Below, piece by piece: positions 6,176 through 12,917 of a DNA stretch of 12,917 bases. The notes under the pieces are model-generated. The model saw only the letters and a list, made by a program, of their open reading frames with translations, did no database searches and was not told the origin of the DNA. Positions within the stretch are counted from its first letter, which is position 1. Every line of letters starts with the position of its first letter. Where the stretch lies: the NCBI GenBank assembly GCA_027036755.1, contig JALWDV010000321.1, positions 1 through 12,917 of the forward strand, given 5' to 3'. The position numbers and the translations under genes were made by a program. Origin of the DNA: Anaerolineae bacterium. Lineage in GTDB: Bacteria; Chloroflexota; Anaerolineae; J102.

Positions 6176-6409
6176 GGGTGCGTCCTAAATGAGTTAGGGC
6201 CAGCCGGGCGTTTTGGCCGAATGATGAATGTTCACAACCCGAATCGCTATAGTGGCGTTCGCCACGTCCGCCCGGCGATGAAGTCGCGGGGCTACAAAAC
6301 AGCGCCGGATAAATCCGGCTAGCCCCGCAGGGGCGCTGTTTCTAGCCGGGGGACTTCATCCCCCGGCGCTGGCTTCGTGGCAAAAGAAGACGATTGGGAG
6401 CAACCACCC
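6176..6409. mobile_element. MITE-like element B (about 234 bp), related to element A
   Basis: The left end (6176-6197) reads GGGTGCGTCCTAAATGAGTT, matching the inward-read right end of element A at 19 of 22 positions. The right end, read inward from 6409, begins GGGTGGTTGCTCCCAA, and nearer the core contains CTTTTGCCACG, as does the left side of element A. The middle holds the same 113-bp core (6261-6373), in the same orientation as in A. Also visible is a short palindrome GTGGCGTTCGCCAC (6253-6266). I see no target-site duplication, so the right boundary is less certain than for A. It sits between the GT87 and GT4 genes with 16 and 25 nt on either side. Confidence 0.6.
6261..6373. repeat. 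Copy B of the 113-bp nested-palindrome core
   Basis: Matches 2908-3020 at 112 of 113 positions. The one difference (G at 6288) breaks a pair in the first 8-bp stem; all other stems described for copy A are intact. Sequence just outside also pairs (GCCACG at 6261-6266 with CGTGGC at 6375-6380), so this copy's outer palindrome is slightly longer than copy A's. Confidence 0.9.
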
Positions 6410-6425
6410 TGGCAGTTACCCATAA

Positions 6426-7760
6426 TCAAGGAAAAACGCTAGAGAAAATGGGGCGCTGCCGCAGATTCAGCAGGATGATCATGCCTCCCATCAACGTTAA
6501 CACAGCCGAAACGCCAAAACCTGTCGCCAGAGGAGCCAAAGGCCAGGGCAGGATCAGCACCCAAAGATGGGTGAGGCGCGCCAATCCCGACAAAAAGTAC
6601 CCAAGAATTGCAAAGTGGATTCCTCGCCCTCCTTGCCCCCACAACCAGGCCATGGCCGGCAAAAGCAAGACATGATTGTACCGTTCAGTATGAGGCAATA
6701 TCAACAAAACAAAGAGCGCCCAAAGATAAAAAAGGGGAGTTGCTTGCTCCTCGTCGGACAGCCAAAGTCGCCATGAAAGCCAGCCCCCCGCTATTCCGAG
6801 TAATGTGAATGCAATCCACCAGATAACATTCGGGTCAACAACCATATAAGGTCGCCAGGAAAGCTGTTGGCGCTGGAAGGCGAACAAACCAGGCGTTTGG
6901 AATGTGAGAGGCTGGGTTAGTCGCAGAAGCCAGGCCAGTAAAGATTGATCGTCCAGCGAGCCACTGCTAAGGCGCGTTGCACGTTGAGGAAGATAAGTCA
7001 GCAGATACGTTTGGCTCAGGCGTGGCAGAAAAATGGCATGGAGCGATATAAGCGCCATGATGGCTGTTATGCCGGTGATAAGCGCTCGCCACCGACGCAG
7101 CAGAAACAGACCTGGCAACCACAGGAGCGGAAAAAGTTTCGTACTAACGCCCGCCACCCAAAATACACCGGTGATGATTTCTCGCAGCAAGGATGAACGT
7201 TCCAGACCGCGCCCGATGAGCAAGGCCAACGCCAACAGCAGAATGCTGGACTGCCCCAATGTGAGGGTAAGCATGACAGGGCCAAAAAAGAGAACAACAA
7301 GATAAAGCGCTATCTGCGATGGGAATGAAGTCATTCGCATGAGGGAAGCCAGCTCTCGCGTGCACCACATGAGTATCAATAAATTGAGCAATAGCCATAA
7401 CCAGGCCGCCAAGGGGAATGGTAGCAGCGCGGCGGGACGAAGCATCCAGGGCCAAACAGGAAAGCTGTTGAGGGAGGAAATGCCAATTTGCAGACCTGCA
7501 TCAACCAATATCCGGGAAAAATCAGATGAAGGCGCATAGGGAGAATGTTGATGCGCCAAAGCCAGGGCGCCACCATAAAAGGAGCCAAAATCCACAAGTT
7601 TGGGATATGGCCAGAAAGTGTTCAGTCGGAGCATTGCAGAGCCCAGGTGAATTGCCAATCCCAGTACGCCAATAAATAGCCAGCCAGATAGCTGTTTCCT
7701 CCACTTCCCAGGAAAACGGCCTGGAGGATTTTCGGGATGGATTGATAGAGACTTTTTCAT
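6426..7760 (-). CDS. GT87/DUF2029-family polytopic membrane glycosyltransferase
   Basis: A 444-residue integral membrane protein with about 9-11 hydrophobic segments. The family motif after the first helix is clear: DFGSFYGGALALAHQHSPY (57-75), which carries the catalytic aspartate. GQSSILLLALALL (169-181) and STKLFPLLWLPGLFLL (206-221) are also typical. GT87 members such as the mycobacterial alpha-mannosyltransferases use polyprenyl-phosphate sugars and act on the outer side of the membrane; that role is inferred here from the family. The ATG at 7760 overlaps the wecB stop by 4 nt (ATGA). A longer frame to 7931 is antisense-like sequence within wecB and is rejected. The gene ends the tightly packed part of the operon, with element B 16 nt downstream. 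Confidence 0.85.
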   Translation of the reverse strand: MKKSLSIHPENPPGRFPGKWRKQLSGWLFIGVLGLAIHLGSAMLRLNTFWPYPKLVDFGSFYGGALALAHQHSPYAPSSDFSRILVDAGLQIGISSLNSFPVWPWMLRPAALLPFPLAAWLWLLLNLLILMWCTRELASLMRMTSFPSQIALYLVVLFFGPVMLTLTLGQSSILLLALALLIGRGLERSSLLREIITGVFWVAGVSTKLFPLLWLPGLFLLRRWRALITGITAIMALISLHAIFLPRLSQTYLLTYLPQRATRLSSGSLDDQSLLAWLLRLTQPLTFQTPGLFAFQRQQLSWRPYMVVDPNVIWWIAFTLLGIAGGWLSWRLWLSDEEQATPLFYLWALFVLLILPHTERYNHVLLLPAMAWLWGQGGRGIHFAILGYFLSGLARLTHLWVLILPWPLAPLATGFGVSAVLTLMGGMIILLNLRQRPIFSSVFP

Positions 7761-8839
7761 GCAGGTTGTCCAATTCCGAGCAAAATGCTGGCGATCTTTT
7801 CGGCGGCGTGGCCATCGCCAAAGAGGGGCGGCTGGGGGCCCGACGGAGCCAGGGTGCGGGCGGCGTGCAGGATTTTTTCTGGATCCCAGCCCACCAGCAC
7901 ATTCCAGCCCGCGTCCAGGGTCTTCCACCATTCGGTGTCGTTGCGCAGGGTGATGCAGGGAATCTGGAAGAAGTAGGCTTCCTTCTGGATGCCCCCCGAG
8001 TCGGTGAGGATGAGGCGGGCGTTCTGCTCCAGCATCAGCATATCCAAATACCCCACCGGATCGATGATGCGCACGCCGCGGGCGGCAAGATCTGCCAAAC
8101 CCAGACCCAATTCGGCGATCTTCTTGCGGGTGCGAGGGTGGATGGGCAGGATTACCGGCGCATCCAACAGCCCGAACGCATCCAGAATGCCCGCCAACCG
8201 TTCGGGGAAATCGATGTTGTGGGGGCGATGAATGGTGGCCAGCAGATAGCTTTTGGCTTCCAGCCCCAGGCGGGCCAATACATCGGAGCGTTGACGGGCC
8301 TGCTGGCCAAATATGAGCGCGGCGTCGTACATGACATCGCCGGTGAGAAAAACGCCGCGGGTGATGTTTTCCTTATGCAAATTGTCTACGGCGGTCTGGG
8401 TGGGGCAAAAGAGCAAGTCCGCGCAGTGGTCGGTGAGGACGCGGTTGTGCTCTTCCGGCATCTCCCGGTTGAAGGCGCGCAGGCCCGCCTCTACATGGGC
8501 CACGGGAATGTGCAGCTTGACCGCAGCCAGGGCCGCGGCGATGGTGGAGTTGGTGTCGCCGTAGACCAGAACCGTGTCCGGCTTTTCCGCCATCATCACT
8601 TCTTCCAGGCGGATGAGCATCTCGCCCGTCTGACGGCCATGCGGGCCCGAGCCCACCCCCAGGTTCACATCGGGCCGGGGGATGCCCAGCTCGTCGAAGA
8701 AGATTTGCGACATGTTGGCGTCGTAGTGCTGGCCGGTGTGCACCAGGAACTCATCCAGGCCCGCGGTTTGCAAGGCCCGGCTCACGGGCGCAGCTTTGAC
8801 GAATTGGGGCCGGGCCCCGACAACGGTGAGTATCTTCAT
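7757..8839 (-). CDS. wecB: UDP-N-acetylglucosamine 2-epimerase (non-hydrolysing)
   Basis: A 360-residue cytosolic enzyme interconverting UDP-GlcNAc and UDP-ManNAc, a precursor of ManNAc or ManNAcA residues in surface glycans. Visible family motifs: VVGARPQFVKAAP (7-19), TGQHYD (35-40), YGDTNS with D95, HVEAGLRAF with E117, MPEEHNR with E129/E130, TIHRPHN with H204, PIHPRT (232-237), DSGGIQKEA (280-288) and RNDTEWWKTLDAG (299-311). These correspond to the catalytic acids and histidine known from E. coli WecB and B. subtilis MnaA. The usual HR-x-EN motif reads HRPHN here, so His replaces Glu. The ATG at 8839 overlaps the previous stop by 4 nt and opens the Rossmann fold; the frame to 8887 is rejected. 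No UDP-ManNAc dehydrogenase (WecC) is in the window, so neutral ManNAc may be the end product or the partner lies elsewhere. Confidence 0.96.
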   Translation of the reverse strand: MKILTVVGARPQFVKAAPVSRALQTAGLDEFLVHTGQHYDANMSQIFFDELGIPRPDVNLGVGSGPHGRQTGEMLIRLEEVMMAEKPDTVLVYGDTNSTIAAALAAVKLHIPVAHVEAGLRAFNREMPEEHNRVLTDHCADLLFCPTQTAVDNLHKENITRGVFLTGDVMYDAALIFGQQARQRSDVLARLGLEAKSYLLATIHRPHNIDFPERLAGILDAFGLLDAPVILPIHPRTRKKIAELGLGLADLAARGVRIIDPVGYLDMLMLEQNARLILTDSGGIQKEAYFFQIPCITLRNDTEWWKTLDAGWNVLVGWDPEKILHAARTLAPSGPQPPLFGDGHAAEKIASILLGIGQPA

Positions 8840-10086
8840 AGCATTTCCTCGATGCGGGCGATTTCGCGGTCGATGCGCTCCTCCCACGTGAATAGATTTT
8901 CGTCGGCGTAGCGGGCGGCGTTGGCGCCCAATCGGGTGCGCAACGCATCATCTTCGAGCAATGATAACAAAGCGTTGGGAATTTGTTGCAACTGGTCGGG
9001 GGGGATGAGCAAGCCCGTCTCGCCATGACGCACCACATCCGCGGTGCGCCCGTTATCCAGCGCCACCACCGGCAGGCCGCACAGCATGGCCTCCAGGGTG
9101 CTGTTGCCGATGTTGCCGTAATCGTAGAATGCGGTGAAGATGTCGGCGGCGTGGAAATAGGAGGACAGTTTGTCTCTTTCAACAAAACCATCAAAGCGAA
9201 CAGCGCTGCTGATCCCCAACTGTCGGCTCAAAGCTTCCAGCTCGGGCCTCATGGGGCCATCTCCCAGGATGAGCACACTGGTTTCGGGCGCTCGGGCCAG
9301 CACCGCGGGCAGGGCGTTGAGCAAGCGTTCGGGGTGTTTCCAGTTGACCAGTTGCGAGACCCACAGAATGAGTGGAGCCTGCGACGGCAGATTCAGCGTC
9401 CGTCGTAGCGCTTTTTTGTCAAAATCTTGCTGAAAAATAGCTTTATCGATGCCATTGCGGAACAGCCAGATGCGCTCTGCGGGCACGCCCAACTGCTGGT
9501 GGATGTCCTGGGCCGAGATAGTGCTATCGTCTGTGACGATCACCGCCTCGGCGGGGAGCTTGAAAGCCAACAGTTCGTCGAAACGAACCAGATAGAGGCT
9601 GAGACGGGAGCCCCGCCATTGGGTGATGGGGCTGCCCATGATGCGGGAGAAGAGGGGCAATCCCTGGCTGCGGGCCACGCGCCAGGCTGGAGGGATGCCC
9701 GGGTTGTTGATCCCGTAGAGCAATGCGGGGGGATGCTGCCGGGCCACTTCTTTCGCCCGTCGCGCTGCTCCCCACACAAAACTCAACCAAAAGGCGCGAA
9801 AGCTAAGATGTCGCCGCCATGCGCTCCGGTTTTGAGAAATGTGGGTGAGGAAGGAATGAAACGCGTCGAACTGGCCCGCGCCGGGCGCGATGGCCGGGCG
9901 AAAGTAGTGGATGTGAATGCCCTGCCATTCCTCTTCGTGCAGGCCGGGCCGGTTGGTGGCGGTGACCACATGCACATCGTAGCCCGCCCGCCGGAAGCCT
10001 TCCAGAAGGGCGTACACGGTGCGTTTGCCCCGCCACGGGCCGCCTTCCCAGATGAAGGGCGTGATCACCAGGACGTTTTTCATCAT
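8836..10086 (-). CDS. GT4-family glycosyltransferase lacking the first Glu of E-x7-E
   Basis: A 416-residue GT-B enzyme. The N-terminal domain starts MMKNVLVITPFIWEGGPWRGKR, with a glycine-rich loop. The donor domain shows LWVSQLVNWKHPERLLNA (241-258), VLILGDGPMRPELE (271-284) and GFVERDKLSSYFHAADIF (300-317). The catalytic-loop region reads YDYGNIGNSTLEAMLCGLPVV: E332 is present, but the position of the first Glu of E-x7-E (324) is Gly. Some active GT4 subfamilies also lack it. Start: the ATG at 10086 overlaps the previous stop (ATGA); a second ATG follows at 10083 and either may be used. It overlaps wecB by 4 nt, so the genes are co-translated. Donor and acceptor are unknown; adjacency to wecB makes UDP-ManNAc a candidate donor. 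Confidence 0.9.
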   Translation of the reverse strand: MMKNVLVITPFIWEGGPWRGKRTVYALLEGFRRAGYDVHVVTATNRPGLHEEEWQGIHIHYFRPAIAPGAGQFDAFHSFLTHISQNRSAWRRHLSFRAFWLSFVWGAARRAKEVARQHPPALLYGINNPGIPPAWRVARSQGLPLFSRIMGSPITQWRGSRLSLYLVRFDELLAFKLPAEAVIVTDDSTISAQDIHQQLGVPAERIWLFRNGIDKAIFQQDFDKKALRRTLNLPSQAPLILWVSQLVNWKHPERLLNALPAVLARAPETSVLILGDGPMRPELEALSRQLGISSAVRFDGFVERDKLSSYFHAADIFTAFYDYGNIGNSTLEAMLCGLPVVALDNGRTADVVRHGETGLLIPPDQLQQIPNALLSLLEDDALRTRLGANAARYADENLFTWEERIDREIARIEEML

Positions 10087-11249
10087 GCAAGAAGGCGAGC
10101 GTAGATGTCGAGAAGTTTTTTCGTTTCGGTTTCGGCGTTGAGTTCTGTGGCGGCTTGCAGCGATCGCTGTTTCATGGCGTTGATATCGGCCGCAGCCAGC
10201 GCATTGAGCTGGCGGGCCAGGCTGGCGGGCTCGAAATCTTCCGCCACCACGCCGACTCCGTACGCTTCCACCAGCGCTGCCATCGCGGGCGAAGGCCCGA
10301 TGGCCACGCCCAGCCCCGCCATGATGAATTCGAAAAATTTATTGGGCAGGGCCATGGCTTGATTGTAATTAATCGGATTTAGGAGATAGATGCCCATATC
10401 GTAATCATTGATGATAGCGCTGATTGCGTCGGGCGGCGCAGGAGGCCGAAAATGCACGCGTCCGGGGGCGATGGCGGCGGCGAGATGTTGAAGTTGAGGC
10501 AGATAGCCGGGCGTGCCAGGCAGCAGCATAAAATCCAGCGTAAACCGGTCATCGACCAGAGCGATAGTTTGGATCATGCGCTCCAGGCGTCGTTCTTTCA
10601 TGGCGGAGCCATGATGTATGAGACGGATGCGCTCCGGTTCGACAGGATGGAATGGGAGGCGTTGATAAGCTGGAATGTTGCGAACGACTCCCACTTTTTC
10701 GAGCCCGAATTGTTTTTCATACCGTCGGGCGATGTTCGACTCCACCGTGATCATGGCGTCGGCCCGCGGGGCGTAGGCGGCGATGATGTAGGTGTAGAGA
10801 GGCTTGGCCAGGATGCGCCAGACCAGAGAATCGGCGCGTTGCTCGGGGCTGTATTCGTGGGCGTCGAAGAGCACTTTCGCGCCCGTGCGCCGGGCCGCCT
10901 CGATAGCAATGGGCAGGGCGATGGCCTCGTTGGCGTGAATGAGATCGGGCCGGGCGTCGATGACGGCCTGCAAAGCCTGATGATGGTCGGGCTTGGCCCA
11001 ATACCATTGCTCGAAGGCCCGCCGCGTGATGCGCCCGCCCAGCATTCGGGCGACTTGCATGGTCCGCTGTGCGGGCGGCAGCACAATTTTCTGCACCGGG
11101 CGCATGACCACGTGCGGGCGTTCTTTATCCAGCCGCCCCCAACCCACCACCGTGATGTCATACGCCCGGGCGGCGTATTCGATCTCGCGCAGCACGCGTC
11201 CATCCTGATGGATGGGCGAAAGGGAAAGGATGGTGATCTTGGGTGGCAT
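10083..11249 (-). CDS. GT4-like glycosyltransferase, divergent
   Basis: A 388-residue GT-B-type protein that begins MPPKITILSLSPIHQDGRVLRE. LFDAHEYSPEQ (127-137) resembles the D-x-HE-x-x-PE motif of several capsule and O-antigen glycosyltransferases. The donor domain is recognisable from RLIHHGSAMKERRLERMI (209-226), FRPPAPPDAISAIINDYDMGIYLL (about 267-290) and LPNKFFEFIMAGLGVAIG (301-318). The ordinary E-x7-E is replaced by an N-K-F-F-E type, with only E307 in place. It starts 5 nt after the previous gene's stop and overlaps the next start by 4 nt, so its place in the operon is firm. Which sugar it adds cannot be told. Confidence that it is a glycosyltransferase is high; family assignment is slightly lower. 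Confidence 0.85.
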   Translation of the reverse strand: MPPKITILSLSPIHQDGRVLREIEYAARAYDITVVGWGRLDKERPHVVMRPVQKIVLPPAQRTMQVARMLGGRITRRAFEQWYWAKPDHHQALQAVIDARPDLIHANEAIALPIAIEAARRTGAKVLFDAHEYSPEQRADSLVWRILAKPLYTYIIAAYAPRADAMITVESNIARRYEKQFGLEKVGVVRNIPAYQRLPFHPVEPERIRLIHHGSAMKERRLERMIQTIALVDDRFTLDFMLLPGTPGYLPQLQHLAAAIAPGRVHFRPPAPPDAISAIINDYDMGIYLLNPINYNQAMALPNKFFEFIMAGLGVAIGPSPAMAALVEAYGVGVVAEDFEPASLARQLNALAAADINAMKQRSLQAATELNAETETKKLLDIYARLLA

Positions 11250-11254
11250 GAGAA

Positions 11255-12361
11255 TTATCTGGAGTCTGCCAGTTTGGAATACAACGCGGAGGAGAGTTGG
11301 ATGCGACGTGCTACACTCATATCCCGGACGACTGCCCGGCTATTTTCATACAGATGTTTCCGTAACCTGTAATCGGTCAACAGGCGTTGCAGAGCGTTGG
11401 CAGTGGCCGAAACGTTGCGCACGGGCGTCTTCAGGACATGCTTCCCGTCCTGCAAAACATCCCGAAAGATAGGCAAATCGGTAATCAGCGCGGGGATGCC
11501 GCAGGCCAACGCTTCATATACCGAGAAACCATATCCTTCTGATGAAGGAATAGAGACAACAACATCAGCCATTCGATATAAACGGGCCATGGCCCGTGCA
11601 TCGGGCTGAGCTGGCAGCCATTTGACAATTTTTTCCAATCCTTCCTCTGCGATAACCTCTTGAAGATGGCTTTTGTAGGATGGATCGGCGTTGAAATCCA
11701 GGAAACAAAGAACAACGTTCTCGATGGCTGAAGCAATGGCAGCCACCGCCCGGATGGTTATATCGTGATTATAAATGGACTTGAGCCCGCGAGGACAAAA
11801 GATGACCCGCTCATCCTGTCCAATTCCAAATTGGAGACGCGTCTTTGTCCGATCTTGAAGGTCTGGTGAGAATACGTCAGTCTCGACGCCCCAAGGAATG
11901 AGATGGATGCGCTGTTCGGGCATGCCCAAACGCCGGGCTGCACTGCATAGTAGTGGAGATGGCGCTGTCAGACTGTCGCAACGGCGAAGCGCAAACTGGA
12001 TTTTCCACTTTTCCCGCTGTGATCGTTCAGGGCTGACCAGTAAATCAGAGCCCCAGGCGCTGATGACATAGGGGTGGAAACCGCTTAGTGCACCCAGCCA
12101 GCCCGCAATAGTGACCTGATGGGCATGGAGAATATCAGGCCGATTTTTTTGCAGATAGCCGCGCAGCCACCACGCCCAGCTATAGAGTTTGCCCTTGGGC
12201 GGGCCTGGCAAATGGGTCAGATCCACCAGATCGACTTCGGGCCAGGGACGCTGCACCTGCATGTAAGAGAGCAGATGCACCTCGTCCCCCCGTTGCACGA
12301 AAGGCTGCACCCAGCGACGGGTGTGAATGCTGTTGGCGTTGGCAATATAGACAAGACGCAT
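11255..12361 (-). CDS. GT4-family glycosyltransferase
   Basis: A 368-residue GT-B enzyme. The N-terminal domain runs MRLVYIANANSIHTRRWV, then DILHAHQVTIAGWLGAL (76-92) and SAWGSDLLVSP (101-111), the WGSD motif being common in this GT4 branch. The donor domain has RGLKSIYNHDITIRAVAAI (191-209) and the E-x7-E signature E275-GYGFSVY-E283 within SSEGYGFSVYEALACGIP. A longer frame reaches 12472 but overlaps the sulfotransferase remnant and lacks GT features. The ATG at 12361 has a GAGG 6 nt upstream and begins the fold. Only 7 nt separate it from the stop of the sulfotransferase remnant, so its promoter probably lies beyond that remnant, near or outside the window edge. Base composition here is a little more AT-rich than in the downstream GT genes. 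Confidence 0.92.
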   Translation of the reverse strand: MRLVYIANANSIHTRRWVQPFVQRGDEVHLLSYMQVQRPWPEVDLVDLTHLPGPPKGKLYSWAWWLRGYLQKNRPDILHAHQVTIAGWLGALSGFHPYVISAWGSDLLVSPERSQREKWKIQFALRRCDSLTAPSPLLCSAARRLGMPEQRIHLIPWGVETDVFSPDLQDRTKTRLQFGIGQDERVIFCPRGLKSIYNHDITIRAVAAIASAIENVVLCFLDFNADPSYKSHLQEVIAEEGLEKIVKWLPAQPDARAMARLYRMADVVVSIPSSEGYGFSVYEALACGIPALITDLPIFRDVLQDGKHVLKTPVRNVSATANALQRLLTDYRLRKHLYENSRAVVRDMSVARRIQLSSALYSKLADSR

Positions 12362-12368
12362 ACAAACC

Positions 12369-12803
12369 TCAAGGCGGCAGGATGCCCGAACGAGAGGTGA
12401 GCTGCCACAGCCAGCGATTTTTGATGTAGGTTTTGATGTTTTCCTGTGAAGCCGGCCGATAGATGGATCCACTCATGGACCAATGCTCATAGTCAAAATC
12501 TCGCAGAATATGAGGAAAAAGCAGATTGACGAAAGCGCTCTCCAGTGGATGAATGTCTGCCTGCCAGGCCGCAATTGGACGTCTGGAAATTCCTTCGAAA
12601 AGCTCGCCGCTGCTACTATTGCCTGGCCAGGCCGCATCCAGTGCCGTGGGAACCAAGAGTTGTGGACTAAAAGGGATGTCGATATACTCAGCGACGCGTC
12701 GCATGACTGCTTCAGGATTGATGAGCAGGTCCTCGTAGCGCACAATCAGGTAATTAGGGAGAAGCAGGGGATTTTTATAGAGATAATAGTACTTTAGTTT
12801 CCG
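12369..12803 (-). pseudogene. Sulfotransferase, C-terminal remnant
   Basis: An open stretch of about 144 codons matches only the C-terminal part of a PAPS-dependent sulfotransferase. It contains YLIVRYEDLLINPEAVMRRV and then YIDIPFSPQL, the segment that follows the substrate pocket in this superfamily (normally 280-350 residues). The N-terminal half, with the 5'-phosphosulfate-binding loop and the RDPR-type 3'-phosphate site, is missing. Going upstream, family-like sequence continues through KYYYLYKNPLLLPN to about 12797, then a TAG stop (12804-12806) closes the frame. The next 111 nt to the window edge show nothing like the missing half in any frame. The nearest start, GTG at 12743, falls in the middle of the conserved motif, so I read it as a truncated gene rather than a small protein. 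A nonsense mutation in a longer gene running off the window is the alternative. Confidence 0.7.
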
Positions 12804-12828
12804 CTAAAAAGAGGGCAAGTGGTAGCGA

Positions 12829-12846
12829 CTTGATGGCGACATCAAG
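12829..12846. other. 18-bp perfect palindromic hairpin near the window edge
   Basis: CTTGATG (12829-12835) and CATCAAG (12840-12846) are perfect inverted repeats around GCGA. As RNA from the plus strand this is a 7-bp stem with a GNRA-type tetraloop. It lies in the 114-nt non-coding tail upstream of the sulfotransferase remnant, which is rich in A and G runs. No promoter could be assigned there. Confidence 0.4.
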
Positions 12847-12917
12847 CTGAGCACATTAACAAAACGATTGAGAAGAGGCGAGAAAAGGGTGAAAAGAGAG
12901 GTTAAATCTGGCGTTTT

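Noticed and set aside
6166..6425. Target-site duplication for element B
   Set aside because: Bases outside the two ends (CTTATCAAAA and TGGCAGTTAC) do not match. TTATCAAAA and TAATCAAGG further out are only loosely similar and do not abut the ends.
7742..8911. A 389-codon plus-strand open frame
   Set aside because: Antisense to wecB, which carries all its catalytic motifs; the plus-strand product shows none.
12362..12472. N-terminal extension of the first glycosyltransferase to 12472
   Set aside because: It overlaps the sulfotransferase remnant in another frame, lacks GT-B features, and a better start with GAGG upstream exists at 12361.
12807..12917. N-terminal half of the sulfotransferase in the remaining tail
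   Set aside because: All three minus-strand frames were read; none shows a phosphosulfate-binding loop or RDPR motif, though an open 37-codon frame precedes the TAG.

Overview
This window looks like a chromosomal segment from a moderately GC-rich bacterium, probably a member of the Chloroflexota (Anaerolineae-like). That placement is inference. It rests on the gene families present (DUF4013, DUF1992, M19 dipeptidase, many GT4 glycosyltransferases) and on many palindromic and word-type intergenic repeats. No rRNA, tRNA or phylogenetic marker is present to confirm it. Every convincing gene is on the minus strand, so the window is best read from high to low coordinates.

Glycan cluster (about 12.8 kb down to 3.1 kb). 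It opens with the 3' remnant of a sulfotransferase gene. A tightly packed run follows: GT4 glycosyltransferase (11255-12361), GT4 (10083-11249), GT4 (8836-10086), non-hydrolysing UDP-GlcNAc 2-epimerase wecB (7757-8839) and a membrane GT87/DUF2029 glycosyltransferase (6426-7760). Three of the junctions are 4-nt ATGA overlaps and one is a 5-nt gap, so this is almost certainly one operon. WecB would make UDP-ManNAc, and the GTs would build a surface or secreted polysaccharide. No flippase, polymerase or initiating phosphoglycosyltransferase is in view, so the locus must continue outside the window. Beyond a mobile element come another GT4 (5023-6150), a RHH-antitoxin/PIN-toxin pair (4245-4894) and a further GT4 (3119-4234).

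Housekeeping-like group (2.8 kb down to 0.5 kb). A good sigma70-type promoter (2835-2863) drives a DUF4013 membrane protein. A rho-independent terminator-like hairpin follows, then a DUF1992 (DnaJC28-type) protein and a membrane dipeptidase (M19), which overlap by 29 nt.

Repeats are the most unusual part of the window. Two MITE-like elements (2878-3087 and 6176-6409) share a 113-bp core that differs at one base and is built from nested palindromes. Their outer ends differ, and element A has a perfect 9-bp target duplication. Other repeats are a palindromic repeat framed by a diverged direct repeat (31-226), two imperfect hairpins of CACAGATT-type words (254-466), three exact-period decamers (4990-5019) and a heptanucleotide repeat inside the coding sequence of one glycosyltransferase (5463-5498). 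I found no convincing novel enzymatic system; the repeat elements are the part most likely to be undescribed.
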